From assembly GCA_002399735.1 (NCBI GenBank), contig DHEF01000039.1, positions 217,136 to 281,135 of the forward strand: a DNA stretch of 64,000 nucleotides. Direction: 5' to 3'. The notes beneath the pieces are model-generated. The model was not told where the DNA came from, ran no database searches, and saw only the letters and a program-made list of their open reading frames with translations. Source of the stretch: Chitinophagaceae bacterium UBA4857 (GTDB taxonomy: Bacteria; Bacteroidota; Bacteroidia; Chitinophagales; Chitinophagaceae). The position numbers and the translations under genes are program-made. The number at the start of each line of letters is the position of its first letter. Within the stretch, counting starts at the first letter, position 1. Shown piece by piece: positions 1 to 9,670 of this stretch.

Positions 1-1
1 T

Positions 2-649
2 GACAGGTTTGAGAGTACTGTTATAGATAAAATAAAACTGAAACTTAAATCGGGTTATAAGGAAAAGACTGAAGTTTCTACTGTTGTTACACCACAACTT
101 TCGGAGGAGGATAACAGTAAAATATGGAATAACTTAGGGCGACACCTGGAAGTAATAACCAAATTTATACGCCCCATATTTATACTAATTTATTTATTCT
201 ATATTTTATTGATAAGCTTATTGTTTGTTGATGAAGATTTGTCCAATCAATTTATTCTAATTATATATCTGGTTTATTTTGTTATTGCATTTGTATATAA
301 CGTATTAGTTAGCCGTACTGAAATATGGAAGAGAAAGCGAAAATATGAACGACTAACGAATGTATTAAAGAACCTTTATCTGCCTGTTACGTATGCTCAC
401 TTAGTATTGTTTTTGTATTTTCTTGTGGCGGAATATTTTTTTAATCTGATAGTTTTAGTTATGCAAAGAGCGTCTGATGTAAGCGGGCCAATTGTAATAG
501 GTTTGCTTCCTTTAATGGGGCTACTTACTTTAAAGGATATGTTAAACGGGAGAATGAGTTCTTTAAAAAAAATAATGGTTTTCGTATTGTTAAGCATAGA
601 AATTGCCTACATCATTTTAGCAATAGCCTATTGGTATAAACTTCATTAA
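2..649 (+). CDS. Membrane protein, 5'-truncated by window edge
   Basis: The frame is open from base 2 to the stop at 647-649, so the gene begins outside the window; the TTG at 209 is an internal codon, not the start. The visible 215 residues begin with a charged soluble stretch of about 55 residues and continue with five or so hydrophobic segments separated by basic loops (KRKRKYER). It is followed after one base by the next membrane protein, which suggests a co-transcribed pair. I do not recognise the family. The DNA is very AT-rich, as in other accessory parts of the window. Confidence 0.7.
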   Translation, partial: DRFESTVIDKIKLKLKSGYKEKTEVSTVVTPQLSEEDNSKIWNNLGRHLEVITKFIRPIFILIYLFYILLISLLFVDEDLSNQFILIIYLVYFVIAFVYNVLVSRTEIWKRKRKYERLTNVLKNLYLPVTYAHLVLFLYFLVAEYFFNLIVLVMQRASDVSGPIVIGLLPLMGLLTLKDMLNGRMSSLKKIMVFVLLSIEIAYIILAIAYWYKLH

Positions 650-650
650 A

Positions 651-1376
651 ATGGAAGAAATTTTAAATATAAAAAATATACTGGAAGCAACGTTTATATT
701 TCTTGTTGGTGTTATTGTGGCCGTGCGGAAGGAATTACTTTCTTGGATAACTTACAAGCTTAGCAGATTTAGAAAACGGAGTGTGGATGTAAAAACAAAA
801 CAGGCCAATAGCACATTGGTGTCATTTGGAATACTTTTAATTTTAAGTATATACACAGTTTTTATAATTTTTAAAGCACCTTTTTTACAAACTGTTTCTT
901 TTTTTTGGCTCTTAAAAGTATTAAGTATAGCTAGTGTATTGTGTATATTGTTGATGTTTTTACATTATAACGAAACTATACGAGTTAATTATTTAGGTAT
1001 AATTTATCAGTTAAATATTTTATTTGTTGGCTTGTTAATTATACTAACAACTATTGCCATTTTCTTAAAGTTTATACTCATTCAACATTATTGGGTTGCC
1101 GGTTCGGGTGGGTTTATATCGTTAGTGGAAACAGTTGCGCTGATTGCTTTTTTTAGTTTTTGTATTAGATTAAAGCCTAAAGGTTTTATAGCAGCCACGA
1201 GCAGAAAAAAATTAATTGGCTACTCTTTTTATCTGATTTTGGCAATTTTTACTGCGGCTACATTTTATATACCCACAACCGTTTATCCAAAGGGAAACAG
1301 CAGTTTTGTAGAGAAGTTTGTTAAACCTACCGATTCTTTATACTACGATTTTATTAGATTGAAAGAAAGTAAATAA
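651..1376 (+). CDS. Hypothetical polytopic membrane protein
   Basis: The 241-residue product has a hydrophobic segment near residues 12-26, a basic loop (KLSRFRKRSVDVK), then about five further hydrophobic segments and a soluble C-terminal tail. The start follows the upstream stop by one base, so it is very likely translated with the preceding membrane protein, and the two may form one complex. No catalytic motif is visible and I do not recognise the family. Codon use is strongly AT-biased. Confidence 0.7.
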   Translation: MEEILNIKNILEATFIFLVGVIVAVRKELLSWITYKLSRFRKRSVDVKTKQANSTLVSFGILLILSIYTVFIIFKAPFLQTVSFFWLLKVLSIASVLCILLMFLHYNETIRVNYLGIIYQLNILFVGLLIILTTIAIFLKFILIQHYWVAGSGGFISLVETVALIAFFSFCIRLKPKGFIAATSRKKLIGYSFYLILAIFTAATFYIPTTVYPKGNSSFVEKFVKPTDSLYYDFIRLKESK

Positions 1377-1657
1377 GTTATTACAAACTGCTTGTAGTTT
1401 TTTTAGCCACTAACATTATTAGTATCGGGCGGCAGATAACTGCTCGCCGAAGCGATTTATGCTAAATGAAAACTTTAAAACTCAATGTTATAAAATGGTT
1501 ACTGTAATCAGGCTGTCTTATCTACACCCATGCCCAATGCTATTTTCAACTTAGCTTACAAGAAGGCAGCTTGTATTTTTTATAGTTATTTGGCTTAAAT
1601 TTTGAAAAGCAATAAGGGAGCCGCAGCAATAAATTTACAAACTATAAAACATGACCA
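1377..1657. other. Intergenic region, no gene seen
   Basis: No convincing open frame, terminator or repeat block was recognised here. It separates the AT-rich membrane pair from the VOC gene and probably holds that gene's promoter, but no clean TAnnTTTG motif was found. Confidence 0.4.
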
Positions 1658-2137
1658 ATGGCCAAAAGCAAGCTAATAGAAATGCATAATATGGGAATTG
1701 TGGTAGCAAGCCTTAATAATGCCATTGCTTTTTTTACCGAGATGGGGCTAACCCTGGAAGGACGAATGATGGTGGAAGGAGATTGGGCCGGTCGTGTAAC
1801 AGGTTTGGGCAACCAATCGGTAGAAGTGGCCATGATGGTTACACCCGATGGGCATTCGCGGTTGGAGTTGTCGCAATTTATAAAACCGGAAACCATTGCA
1901 GACAATCGTACGGCACCGGTAAACACATTGGGCTACCTGCGTATCATGTTTAAGGTAGATAACCTGAACGAACTATTGCAAAGGCTGGAAAAGTATGATG
2001 TTACACCGGTAGGCGAAGTAGTACAGTTTGGGGAAGTGTACCGCCTTTGTTACATAAGGGGAGTAGAAGGCTTGTTGATTGGTTTGGCCGAACAACTAGG
2101 CAAGCAAACCGCTGCTGATATTTTGGAAGATAAATAG
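1658..2137 (+). CDS. VOC / glyoxalase-fold family protein
   Basis: This 159-residue protein has the size and pattern of a vicinal-oxygen-chelate domain: an N-terminal beta-strand with HNMGIVV (His ligand position), a helix (NAIAFFTEMGL), the metal-ligand type segment SRLELSQF and a second half (LGYLRIMFKV ... GEVYRLCYIRGVEGLLIGLAEQLG) ending in a typical E near the C-terminus. VOC proteins include lyases, dioxygenases and drug-binding proteins; the substrate cannot be told from sequence. It stands alone, and a dispersed intergenic repeat follows it. Confidence 0.8.
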   Translation: MAKSKLIEMHNMGIVVASLNNAIAFFTEMGLTLEGRMMVEGDWAGRVTGLGNQSVEVAMMVTPDGHSRLELSQFIKPETIADNRTAPVNTLGYLRIMFKVDNLNELLQRLEKYDVTPVGEVVQFGEVYRLCYIRGVEGLLIGLAEQLGKQTAADILEDK

Positions 2138-2189
2138 CAGTATAAACCTGAACTGTAAAAGAAATAAAACGTTCAGCATGAAATGTACG

Positions 2190-2333
2190 TATTGCCAAAT
2201 GCCCAATAGAATTATTGCAGTACCGCCGATGAATCGGGGTGCACCCTGCACAATGACGAGTAATGTTACCGGTGCACAAGAGTGCGACGCAACTAAAGCC
2301 CAATCAAGGGTGGGACGCTGGTAACAAAAATAG
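2190..2333 (-). repeat. Modular intergenic repeat, copy 1
   Basis: Contains the blocks GCCCAATAGAATTATTGCAG, the core ACAAGAGTGCGACGCAAC, CAATCAAGGGTGGGACGC and the edge GGTAACAAAAA. All recur elsewhere in the window in the same relative order. On the other strand this edge reads as a T-tract followed by GTTACC. Confidence 0.75.
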
Positions 2334-2409
2334 CACTATACATATTTTGAGTTTAAAGCCCCTGTAAATTGCCAATATAATGAAGGGAAGGAGAGAAGCT
2401 TGAAGGGTT

Positions 2410-2441
2410 GCTAGTAATAATGCAGCCGATAACATAAAAAA
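2410..2441 (-). repeat. Modular repeat fragment (edge block)
   Basis: Only the edge block is present: CTAGTAATAATGCAGCC followed by GATAACATAAAAAA. Compare CTAGTAGCAATGCAGCCGG at 62120-62140. Confidence 0.55.
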
Positions 2442-2777
2442 GTATAGTGCCTTGTTAGTTAAACAAATCATCCATTTTTATTTCTTTTTTCACGGGTTGG
2501 TTGTAGACGTCATTATGTTTTACGCCGTAGGTGATAATCAGGTTAGAAAAATATTTTTAGTTGTGCGGGTTTGCTGTTGAAATACATTTTGTACTTACTT
2601 AGTGGCAATTATTTTTTTAGCCATAAGTTGCGGACAATAATAAATTTTTATAATTGGCCGTAAGTGACACTGGTTGACTGCCATTAACTTAAGCTTTTCA
2701 AAATTAGTATAATTATTTAGTCCGGCGGTATTAGTAAATGATATGGCTTGCAAACCCTGATCGGAGTTACCAAGCGT

Positions 2778-4136
2778 TTATATCTTCATCCCAATTTCTA
2801 TTCCCTTAATTCTTTTATATAAATCGGTGGCATAATTATCTGTCATGCCGGATATGTAGTCTACCACACCTAACACACGTTTATAAGATGTTTCGTTATC
2901 GTAATTATAAGCAGGAGGTAATAACTTAATGGCTTTTTCGTCGGACTTTTCCCGGCTACCCGCATGCTTTAAAATGGGCGGTATAAAATGCGAGAGCAAC
3001 TCGTACATAACATTGTAACCGGCATTTTCAATTTCTACTACATTGCGGTTATTGTAAATATTTTTTATGGAGAAATCAACTATTCCCTTTAGTCCACCAT
3101 TTTCTTCATTAATCACATCTATAATCGATTTTGTAAAACTGCCGTTTAAAAAACTATCAATATTATTTTCATACACCGTTTTTGCACGCATGGTTAAAGC
3201 GCCAATTGACTTAGCCCTTAAGTATGCTATTTTAGCATTGGTATCGGTAATGGTTTCTAAGATGTTTTCTATTTTGTCTTTATCGTCAAACTTAAACACC
3301 AGGTTTTTTAACATCTGTATACATTCGCTATGTTCTACAATGCCCAGGCGGTGCGCATCTTCAAAATCAATAATGCTGTAACAAATATCATCGGCAGCCT
3401 CTACCAGCCAAACAAAGGGATGGCGCTTGTATATGAGGGGGTTGTTGTTCACCTGCTCCATCTGTGTTTCATGTGCTATTTCGGAAAAGGTTTGTTTTTC
3501 GGATTGAAAGAAGCCAAACTTTTTACGGTGAATAACCGATTTGTCTTTTGCTACCGACTCGCAAGGGTATTTAGCAATGGCGGCTAAAGTGGAATAGGTA
3601 AGCAATAATCCACCTTCAGATTTGCCGTTTTGCTGCTGAGTTAATACCCGTATAGCATTGGCGTTTCCTTCAAAATTTATCAGGTCGTTCCACTCTTCAT
3701 TTGAAAACTGTGTTTTTATACCATGCTCATCTTTGCGGAAATAACTGGCAATGGCATCTTCGCCGGAATGACCAAAGGCTGGGTTGCCAATATCGTGACA
3801 CAAACAGGCTGAGGCAATAACATCATTCAGGCTATAGCGATAAAAATCCTGGCTTTCCGGCGTCAGGTCATTTTTAAATTTATCATAAATAACCTGGCCT
3901 ACTAAACTACCCAAGGATCGGCCTACCGAGGCTACCTCCAGCGAATGTGTTAGCCTGTTATGTACAAACACACTGCCGGGCAAGGGAAATACCTGCGTTT
4001 TGTTTTGTAGCCTTCTGAATGCTGAGGAAAATATAATGCGGTCAAAATCACGTTGAAACTCACTCCTTACATCAACGGTTGCCGAAGTGCTTTTTTTGCC
4101 TGTTCTTTTATGGCTGTATAATTTATTTAAATCCAT
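2778..4136 (-). CDS. dgt: Deoxyguanosinetriphosphate triphosphohydrolase-like protein (HD domain)
   Basis: The 452-residue product has the full HD phosphohydrolase arrangement of the dGTPase family: RLTHSLEV with His64, the HD pair His114-Asp115 in CLCHDIGNPAFGHSG, and a later Asp-rich segment EAADDICYSIIDFEDA. These enzymes cleave dNTPs to the nucleoside and triphosphate in the cytosol and influence dNTP pools and phage or plasmid DNA. The N-terminal SEFQRDFDRIIFSSAFRRL is the usual family opening. Length is normal. It is monocistronic; the next gene downstream is convergent. Confidence 0.92.
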   Translation of the reverse strand: MDLNKLYSHKRTGKKSTSATVDVRSEFQRDFDRIIFSSAFRRLQNKTQVFPLPGSVFVHNRLTHSLEVASVGRSLGSLVGQVIYDKFKNDLTPESQDFYRYSLNDVIASACLCHDIGNPAFGHSGEDAIASYFRKDEHGIKTQFSNEEWNDLINFEGNANAIRVLTQQQNGKSEGGLLLTYSTLAAIAKYPCESVAKDKSVIHRKKFGFFQSEKQTFSEIAHETQMEQVNNNPLIYKRHPFVWLVEAADDICYSIIDFEDAHRLGIVEHSECIQMLKNLVFKFDDKDKIENILETITDTNAKIAYLRAKSIGALTMRAKTVYENNIDSFLNGSFTKSIIDVINEENGGLKGIVDFSIKNIYNNRNVVEIENAGYNVMYELLSHFIPPILKHAGSREKSDEKAIKLLPPAYNYDNETSYKRVLGVVDYISGMTDNYATDLYKRIKGIEIGMKI

Positions 4137-4468
4137 GCTATTGCTTTGTTATATAGAATGCATGATAGCACTTTTTTAGAACAATAAGAAAATGTTGGAT
4201 TTTGTTGTTTTGTTATATGCGGTAAGTGTTTCGGAGGATTACTTGTATTACTGCTCATATTTCTCCGATTGTAAGATTCTGAAACGGTTTGTTTACAACT
4301 TAATGATGATAAGCAAACAGAACGATAGAGCGCATTACCACTTAATGGAGTGGGTGATTGCTAAAGTGAGAATATAAAAAAATGCCGTTGCTATCTACGA
4401 CATTTTTTTATATTGTTCACTGTTTTAAGAATAATTAATCACATTGGAAACTAATTTATAGCTGCATT
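4137..4468. other. Intergenic region with terminator and repeat fragment
   Basis: Between dgt and the T9SS gene. A short open frame on the plus strand (4192-4377) overlaps a fragment of the modular repeat (ATGATGATAAGCAAACAGAACGAT, 4302-4325, written here only as location) and is not convincing as a gene. Confidence 0.5.
4376..4411 (-). terminator. Bidirectional hairpin terminator
   Basis: AAAAAAATGCCG and CGACATTTTTTT pair around a short loop, with A and T tracts on both sides. It lies about 60 bases beyond the stop of the minus-strand T9SS gene. Confidence 0.65.
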
Positions 4469-6946
4469 TTATTTGTTTATAATTAATGTTTGGCGCTCAC
4501 TAAAAATACCGTCTGTTATTTCTACAATATAGGAGCCTGGATGTAAGTCACTTAAATTAATGCTTGCGGTTCTTGTTCCTTTACCATATTTAAACAATTT
4601 TCTTCTTGTTCCGGTTATATCGGAAATTATGAGGGAAGTAAAAAAAGTGTTGTTAGTCTTAGCCGAGATAACAACATTTCCCTGACTTGGATTTGGAGAA
4701 AGAACATACGATTTTATTCCAGGGCTTTCGTCCGGACCTGCTATGCGGCCTGGTTCAATTAAAGGAATGCATACGCCACTTCTGAAAGTGTAGGTTCTTT
4801 CGGTAAAACCACATGCATTGGATGCCCTGGCTTTTAAGGTAAGTGTTCTGTTGGCCGTTTTGTTGTTCACGTTTAAAGTTTTGCCGCCATTGGAATATCC
4901 CCAGGTCCAGCCTGCTCCTGCCGAAACTAATGTCCATGTAATACTGGTGGCATTTATAGCGTCCACATTAAGCACCCCTCTGTAACCCAAAGGGTGGGTA
5001 TATAAAACTTCAAAGCCTGTTACGCCCTCGCAGAGTTCCATTTCACTAAATGATACAATGCCTACTGCAGACGGCTTGCCTACCCGAATATTTTCTTTAG
5101 TAAGAATAACGGGTACATTACTACAAGCGTTGTTAATAGTAGCTGTTAAGGTAAAACTAGCGTCCAGATCTTTGGATATAGTAGTAGTGGGGCAGGTGGG
5201 GCAGTTAATGGTGACTACGGTAGCTGGTATGGCACTCCAGGTAACGTTGGCGCCAGCAGGAAGATTTAAAACAGAATATTCATTTGAGGTAGTACAAAAA
5301 GTACCATCTCCTGTAATTTCCAGAGGGTCGCCGTTACAGGCAAACCTGCAATCGGCCAAAGGAACGGGATCTGATACAGATGTCCTGTTTAATTCGGCAG
5401 CAGCCCAGTCTCCGTTTCTTTTTCCAATGTATACATGTTTTTCGTTTTCTACATTTATTCTAGTTATATCAAAAGCGGTGATAAAGTTTTCAAAGGGTGT
5501 ACTTTTGGGGTCGATGGGTGGTGCAGCGCCTACATATTGTTGTAAGTTATCCAGGTGTGTAGGTGATGTATTGGTAATGCCGCCTATGTCTAAAGCACTG
5601 GTTACCGGGATGAAACAAAAGCGCTCTTGGTTAAAGGCAGTAATGTCTGAGTGCATTAGGTCGCCATTTGTAACCCTGTCCTGTAAGTTTAAAGGTATCT
5701 CCATAAAGCCACCAGGATAGTAATCGTAAGGCAAGGTAGCAGCTTGGGCATGGTGACTTTTGTTGGTAATAATAGCTGTTACAGGTATGGACCAAAGAAT
5801 TTTCTTTTTGTAAGTAAGCTTGTTTTTATATACTTCGTTTCCTATCCCATAGCTTTTTGATCTAATTTTAATATCTGCTTCAAATCTATTGCTACCGGGC
5901 AGTAGTGTTAATCCTAATACAGGCTGATTTAACATAGCCGCTGCAATGGGCATAGTGGCTGGAAAAATAAACATGCCAGCCAGGTCTCCCCAGCCCGTCG
6001 TCTTGATAGTGCCATCAATACTTACCAAACTTTCTCCAGGTGTAAAGCCTTGCGTTTCGGCGCATTCGCTCCCATTACTGATGGCTATTTTTCTAAAAGG
6101 GATACCCGGTACTCCTTGAGGATACCCCATAGTGCTTAATGCGTTTTGCCAGATACTATGGGTAGAGTTATCAACCTCGTTAAGGTCGTTAATATAATTT
6201 ACTAACATTTGACGTGCGGCAGGTGTATTGGCTAGCCCCAAAGCTTTTATTGGCTCCATTCCGCCTCTTATCAGTTGTATTGTTTCAGTAAGAGTAGCAG
6301 TACCTCCTGTGCGTATATATAAATCGCGGGCGTGACGCGCCAGATGTTGAAAGCCTTGGGGCACGTTTGCTCCCTGATGTGATGCATCCCAACTGATATA
6401 TAAGCTGGTTTCATGGTTTTCACTATTGTTTTCCATACGCCGCAAGGCGTAACGTGAAACAAGCCCTCCCATACTTCTACCCATTATTACATTGTGTTGA
6501 CGTACACCGTTTAACGGTTGCTTTTGTGCATTTACATATCTTATCACATCTTCCAGCACTAATGCATTTCTTTGAATAAGGTCTGTGCCTGTTTTCCAGT
6601 TAACATAAATAATATCATAGTCGTCACTTGACATCCCAAAAAGATTTTGTAGTTGCGATGAACCTGAAGCGCTTATGTCCGGCAAAAAGTTTTTTACCAG
6701 GTCTGAACTTCCATACCTTTCTTCCGGGTTAACTATATGCCCCGGATCAAATCCTTCAACGACTATAAATGGTTTTCGAATAACATTTCCACGACCCGAT
6801 ACCAGCCTTATTTGCAAAAGGGCTTTAGGTGCAGGTCCCGTATATCCGCCGGATGCTGTTATTTCTACCTCTGTAAATGTTAGCTGTGCATTAGCTCGTG
6901 GAATGTAAAGGATTAAAATAACCAGTATGAACAATAATTTCTTCAT
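4469..6946 (-). CDS. Secreted alpha/beta-hydrolase-like protein with T9SS type A sorting domain
   Basis: The 825-residue precursor starts with a signal peptide (cleavage near RANA-Q, residue 20). Residues about 55-170 look like the start of a lipase-type alpha/beta-hydrolase: KPFIVVEGFDPG, a YDIIYVNW strand and the nucleophile elbow GRSMGG with Ser158. After about residue 530 come PKD/Ig-like repeats with paired Cys, and residues 745-825 form a type IX secretion sorting domain (LSPNPSQGNVVIS ... GSYIVEITDG ... QTLIINK). It should be exported, cross the outer membrane by T9SS and be surface-attached or released. The substrate is unknown. The upstream gene at 7075-7905 looks like the N-terminal part of the same protein type. 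Confidence 0.85.
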   Translation of the reverse strand: MKKLLFILVILILYIPRANAQLTFTEVEITASGGYTGPAPKALLQIRLVSGRGNVIRKPFIVVEGFDPGHIVNPEERYGSSDLVKNFLPDISASGSSQLQNLFGMSSDDYDIIYVNWKTGTDLIQRNALVLEDVIRYVNAQKQPLNGVRQHNVIMGRSMGGLVSRYALRRMENNSENHETSLYISWDASHQGANVPQGFQHLARHARDLYIRTGGTATLTETIQLIRGGMEPIKALGLANTPAARQMLVNYINDLNEVDNSTHSIWQNALSTMGYPQGVPGIPFRKIAISNGSECAETQGFTPGESLVSIDGTIKTTGWGDLAGMFIFPATMPIAAAMLNQPVLGLTLLPGSNRFEADIKIRSKSYGIGNEVYKNKLTYKKKILWSIPVTAIITNKSHHAQAATLPYDYYPGGFMEIPLNLQDRVTNGDLMHSDITAFNQERFCFIPVTSALDIGGITNTSPTHLDNLQQYVGAAPPIDPKSTPFENFITAFDITRINVENEKHVYIGKRNGDWAAAELNRTSVSDPVPLADCRFACNGDPLEITGDGTFCTTSNEYSVLNLPAGANVTWSAIPATVVTINCPTCPTTTISKDLDASFTLTATINNACSNVPVILTKENIRVGKPSAVGIVSFSEMELCEGVTGFEVLYTHPLGYRGVLNVDAINATSITWTLVSAGAGWTWGYSNGGKTLNVNNKTANRTLTLKARASNACGFTERTYTFRSGVCIPLIEPGRIAGPDESPGIKSYVLSPNPSQGNVVISAKTNNTFFTSLIISDITGTRRKLFKYGKGTRTASINLSDLHPGSYIVEITDGIFSERQTLIINK

Positions 6947-7074
6947 CGTTTATAATTTTGGTTAAAAGAAAACGTTATGGTTTGTACACATCAAGCGAAT
7001 AAACTATATCCCGTTTTATTATCTACATGAGAAAGCAAAAGCAGTATTGCTTGTGAATGCAAGCCAGTCAACAA

Positions 7075-7905
7075 CTATAAAGACCCAGGATCGGTTCCTA
7101 TTAAAAAATTTGTGTGAACATATTTTACACCATCCGGCATAATTAATTTAAACTTCCAGTTTTTATACCCGTTGGTAGCATAACTAAGTGAGATAGGGGT
7201 ATTGAAAGCAATACTCCGATAACCTAAGCCATCAGCAAAATCAACTTCAAATGAACTGTAAGATGTATTTGTGAACCATAAACCTGACGGAAGTACAACC
7301 TGTAAGTTTTGCTGCGAATATTTATTTACTGGCGGAGACACCATAAATGCTAAGTCCGTTGTATACGGATCCTGCCATATACCCCCTACATATTTATCAT
7401 ACAACTGGTTACCTGAAATAGTTATATAATTGCCGGCAGCATTGTCCTTAAATTTTGAATACTTAAATAATAAACCTGATAGTACAATTTTACCTGTATC
7501 GCGTAATGCATACCACTGATTATTTAATGTGTCAGGGTGGACAAATCCAGTAGCAGAATTATTTATTCTACCGGTAAATAAAGTATAATAAACATCATAA
7601 AAGTAGCCTATATTAGTAGCAGTGCTATCTGTTAATACACTCGTTCCGTTAAAATGCGACAACTCTATGAACTCCATGGCATAGTCCTTTAAGATACCAT
7701 ACGGAACTTTTGTTTTATCAACATTTTCAAAAATCTGGTTTATTGCTGTTTGAAAAGTTGTATCAACTTCCACCTGAGCATTTAATTTTTTGTTGCCGAA
7801 TACTGTAGTAAGCACTACCGTTAATAACAGGAAAGTTTTAAGTTTAATTTTTTTAAAAAGAGAAATTAATGAAGGGCATACAAGTTGTTTGGTTTTCTTT
7901 ATCAT
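7075..7905 (-). CDS. Secreted protein resembling the N-terminal domain of T9SS hydrolases
   Basis: 276 residues with a basic N-terminus, a signal segment (FLLLTVVLTTVFG ... LNAQ, about residues 24-44) and a soluble domain beginning FQTAINQIFENVDKTKVPYGILKDYAMEF. From memory this segment occurs in Bacteroidota at the N-terminus of large secreted proteins that continue into a KPFIVVEGFDPG hydrolase domain, which here is the next gene downstream (gap 128 bases). The protein stops after LIGTDPGSL and has no sorting domain of its own. Function unknown; the split-protein reading is inference. Confidence 0.7.
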   Translation of the reverse strand: MIKKTKQLVCPSLISLFKKIKLKTFLLLTVVLTTVFGNKKLNAQVEVDTTFQTAINQIFENVDKTKVPYGILKDYAMEFIELSHFNGTSVLTDSTATNIGYFYDVYYTLFTGRINNSATGFVHPDTLNNQWYALRDTGKIVLSGLLFKYSKFKDNAAGNYITISGNQLYDKYVGGIWQDPYTTDLAFMVSPPVNKYSQQNLQVVLPSGLWFTNTSYSSFEVDFADGLGYRSIAFNTPISLSYATNGYKNWKFKLIMPDGVKYVHTNFLIGTDPGSL

Positions 7906-8075
7906 AGCAGAGGTTTTATACAGCCTTGTAAAAATGTACTACTTAAGTGTTACTGTAAGTTACACATCTTTTTCTTAACTAAAAACTTAACTACTTTATG
8001 TTATTACCCTCTGCCTAATTTTTGTCTAACAAGTAAGCAAACGATGATTAGCATTCCTATTGTCGCCTCAAAATA

Positions 8076-8110
8076 AAAAAGCACTTACAAACGTGTTGTA
8101 AACGCTTTTT
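8076..8110 (-). terminator. Hairpin terminator after lipoprotein gene
   Basis: AAAAAGCACTTACAA and TTGTAAACGCTTTTT pair with two mismatches around ACGTG. It lies 24 bases beyond the stop of the 8134-9576 gene. Confidence 0.6.
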
Positions 8111-8133
8111 GAAAATAATCATTGCTTGTGAAA

Positions 8134-9576
8134 TTAATTTACCCGCATTAACAGAAACTCACCGCTAACGTTATGGGCTACGCTTGATTTACACTGGTTA
8201 TCAAAGTCAAGGCCATCGTAGTAGAGTGTGCCGGAAAAAGTACCTTCTACTTCAGTCATCCTGCCGTTACCAAATTTGGTAAAGTTGGTATTGATGGACG
8301 CACATTTAAAGGTGGCGTTGCAATTGTTTTGCGCATTGCGGCTGCGCTGTACATAGTTGTTACGGTAACTAAGGCCATTGCTTAACGGCATAAACCACAT
8401 TTCATCGTTACCACCTGCATTGTTAAAACAATTAAGGCTATAACTGCCGGCACTTGTTTTTTTAATGTTGATGGCAAAACTATTTGTCATGGTAGAGCCG
8501 GCATAGTAACCCGCGGCAATTTGTAAAAAGCCTTCATTACTGATGCCACAGTTTACCATCTGGAAGTTATTGTTATCGGCAGGCAAGGCACCAGCCACAC
8601 CATACTCTGTATAAAAATATTCGGTGCCATCCACATTTAAACGTAGGTAATAGGGTGCACCTACAACCGTTACTTCCGATACCAGCATATAATTGGCATT
8701 GGGCATATTTTTTTTACGGGCTACCATATTTACACTCAGGTTTACCTTAGCCGGATTAGGTACGGTAGCGGGGGCATGATATACCGCATGCATTTTACCG
8801 GGCTCTATACTACCAAAGCGGCCACCGGATGTGGAGCCGTTTAATTTCCATTCCTTAATATTAAAATTGAGGAATTGTTCGGTAGCAGCTAATAACTTTT
8901 GTTCTTCGGTAACGGGAGTATTGGGGCCAAATTTTACAGGTGATAAAGGCGTTAAAACATCGTCTCTGTTTTCGTCGGTTTCTAAAAAGCCTGTAATGCT
9001 CAGGTTTAGTTTTCCGTTAATCATAACCGTGGCACGTGCAGGTGTTAAAGTAAGATCCATAAAACGACCCATGGTCCAGTCGCTGAAATGGGTGGTTTCT
9101 ACCAAAATGGTTTTGGAGGCCTTATCTACTACACTTTTTTTATTGCCCACCCAACTTCCATCGCTTTGCTGTGTATTGATCCATAAAAAATCTTCAATGG
9201 CAGTGCCCAGGTCGGCAGCATTGTAATGAAAACGCAGTGTGATGGGTTTGGCGAATGTAACACCCTCCGGCAATAAACGATAGCCGGTACTTAACCCCAG
9301 GGGTGACAAGTTGCTGATAGGTTGTATAGATATGGTGGCGGCACTACTGAAAGCTCCCGCAGGAATAATCAGATCTAACTTGCCATCGGTAGAAGTAATA
9401 GTGGTGGCTGATGAATTTACCGGATAACTGGTGACGGCACCAAGCGGTATTCCTTTATCGGTTATTAGCGGCGTGGCATTTTCAAACGGGTTAGACTCGG
9501 CATCACCTAAGCCTTTTTTACAAGAGGACGTAATAAACAAAGAGACTAATGCGCATAATGCAAAAAAATGTTTCAT
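8134..9576 (-). CDS. Large lipoprotein with ZU5-like domain
   Basis: 480 residues with an SPII signal (FITSSC, lipid-bearing Cys19) followed by KKG, so it should be an outer-membrane or periplasmic lipoprotein. Residues about 60-165 (STDGKLDLIIPAGAFSSAATISIQPI ... GYRLLPEGVTFAKPITLRFHY ... TTHFSDWTMG) match the ZU5-like beta domain common in Bacteroidota cell-surface lipoproteins. The rest is beta-rich without recognised motifs. It is monocistronic with its own terminator. Binding or adhesion is a guess; no enzymatic residues are apparent. Confidence 0.75.
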   Translation of the reverse strand: MKHFFALCALVSLFITSSCKKGLGDAESNPFENATPLITDKGIPLGAVTSYPVNSSATTITSTDGKLDLIIPAGAFSSAATISIQPISNLSPLGLSTGYRLLPEGVTFAKPITLRFHYNAADLGTAIEDFLWINTQQSDGSWVGNKKSVVDKASKTILVETTHFSDWTMGRFMDLTLTPARATVMINGKLNLSITGFLETDENRDDVLTPLSPVKFGPNTPVTEEQKLLAATEQFLNFNIKEWKLNGSTSGGRFGSIEPGKMHAVYHAPATVPNPAKVNLSVNMVARKKNMPNANYMLVSEVTVVGAPYYLRLNVDGTEYFYTEYGVAGALPADNNNFQMVNCGISNEGFLQIAAGYYAGSTMTNSFAINIKKTSAGSYSLNCFNNAGGNDEMWFMPLSNGLSYRNNYVQRSRNAQNNCNATFKCASINTNFTKFGNGRMTEVEGTFSGTLYYDGLDFDNQCKSSVAHNVSGEFLLMRVN

Positions 9577-9670
9577 CTGGTAGAGGTTTTGAAATGAGGC
9601 TTAAAACTAACTACCGGTGAAAAGGACAACAATCCTGCAAAAAGGGGATTTTTTTTAAATGAATAAGCAG

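Larger units (their letters stand above)
2138..2777. other. Long intergenic region with repeat blocks, no gene
   Basis: This 640-base gap between convergent genes contains a full modular repeat (about 2190-2333) and a second short fragment (2410-2441). The rest, 2442-2777, is AT-rich and without convincing coding potential. Confidence 0.5.

Noticed and set aside
209..649. TTG start at 209 giving a 146-residue membrane protein
   Set aside because: The frame is open to base 2, so this is the 3' part of a longer gene cut by the window edge.
2001..2303. 100-residue minus-strand open frame
   Set aside because: It is antisense to the VOC gene and to the following repeat.
4192..4377. 61-residue open frame on the plus strand
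   Set aside because: It overlaps a fragment of the modular repeat and the terminator region, and its composition is not protein-like.
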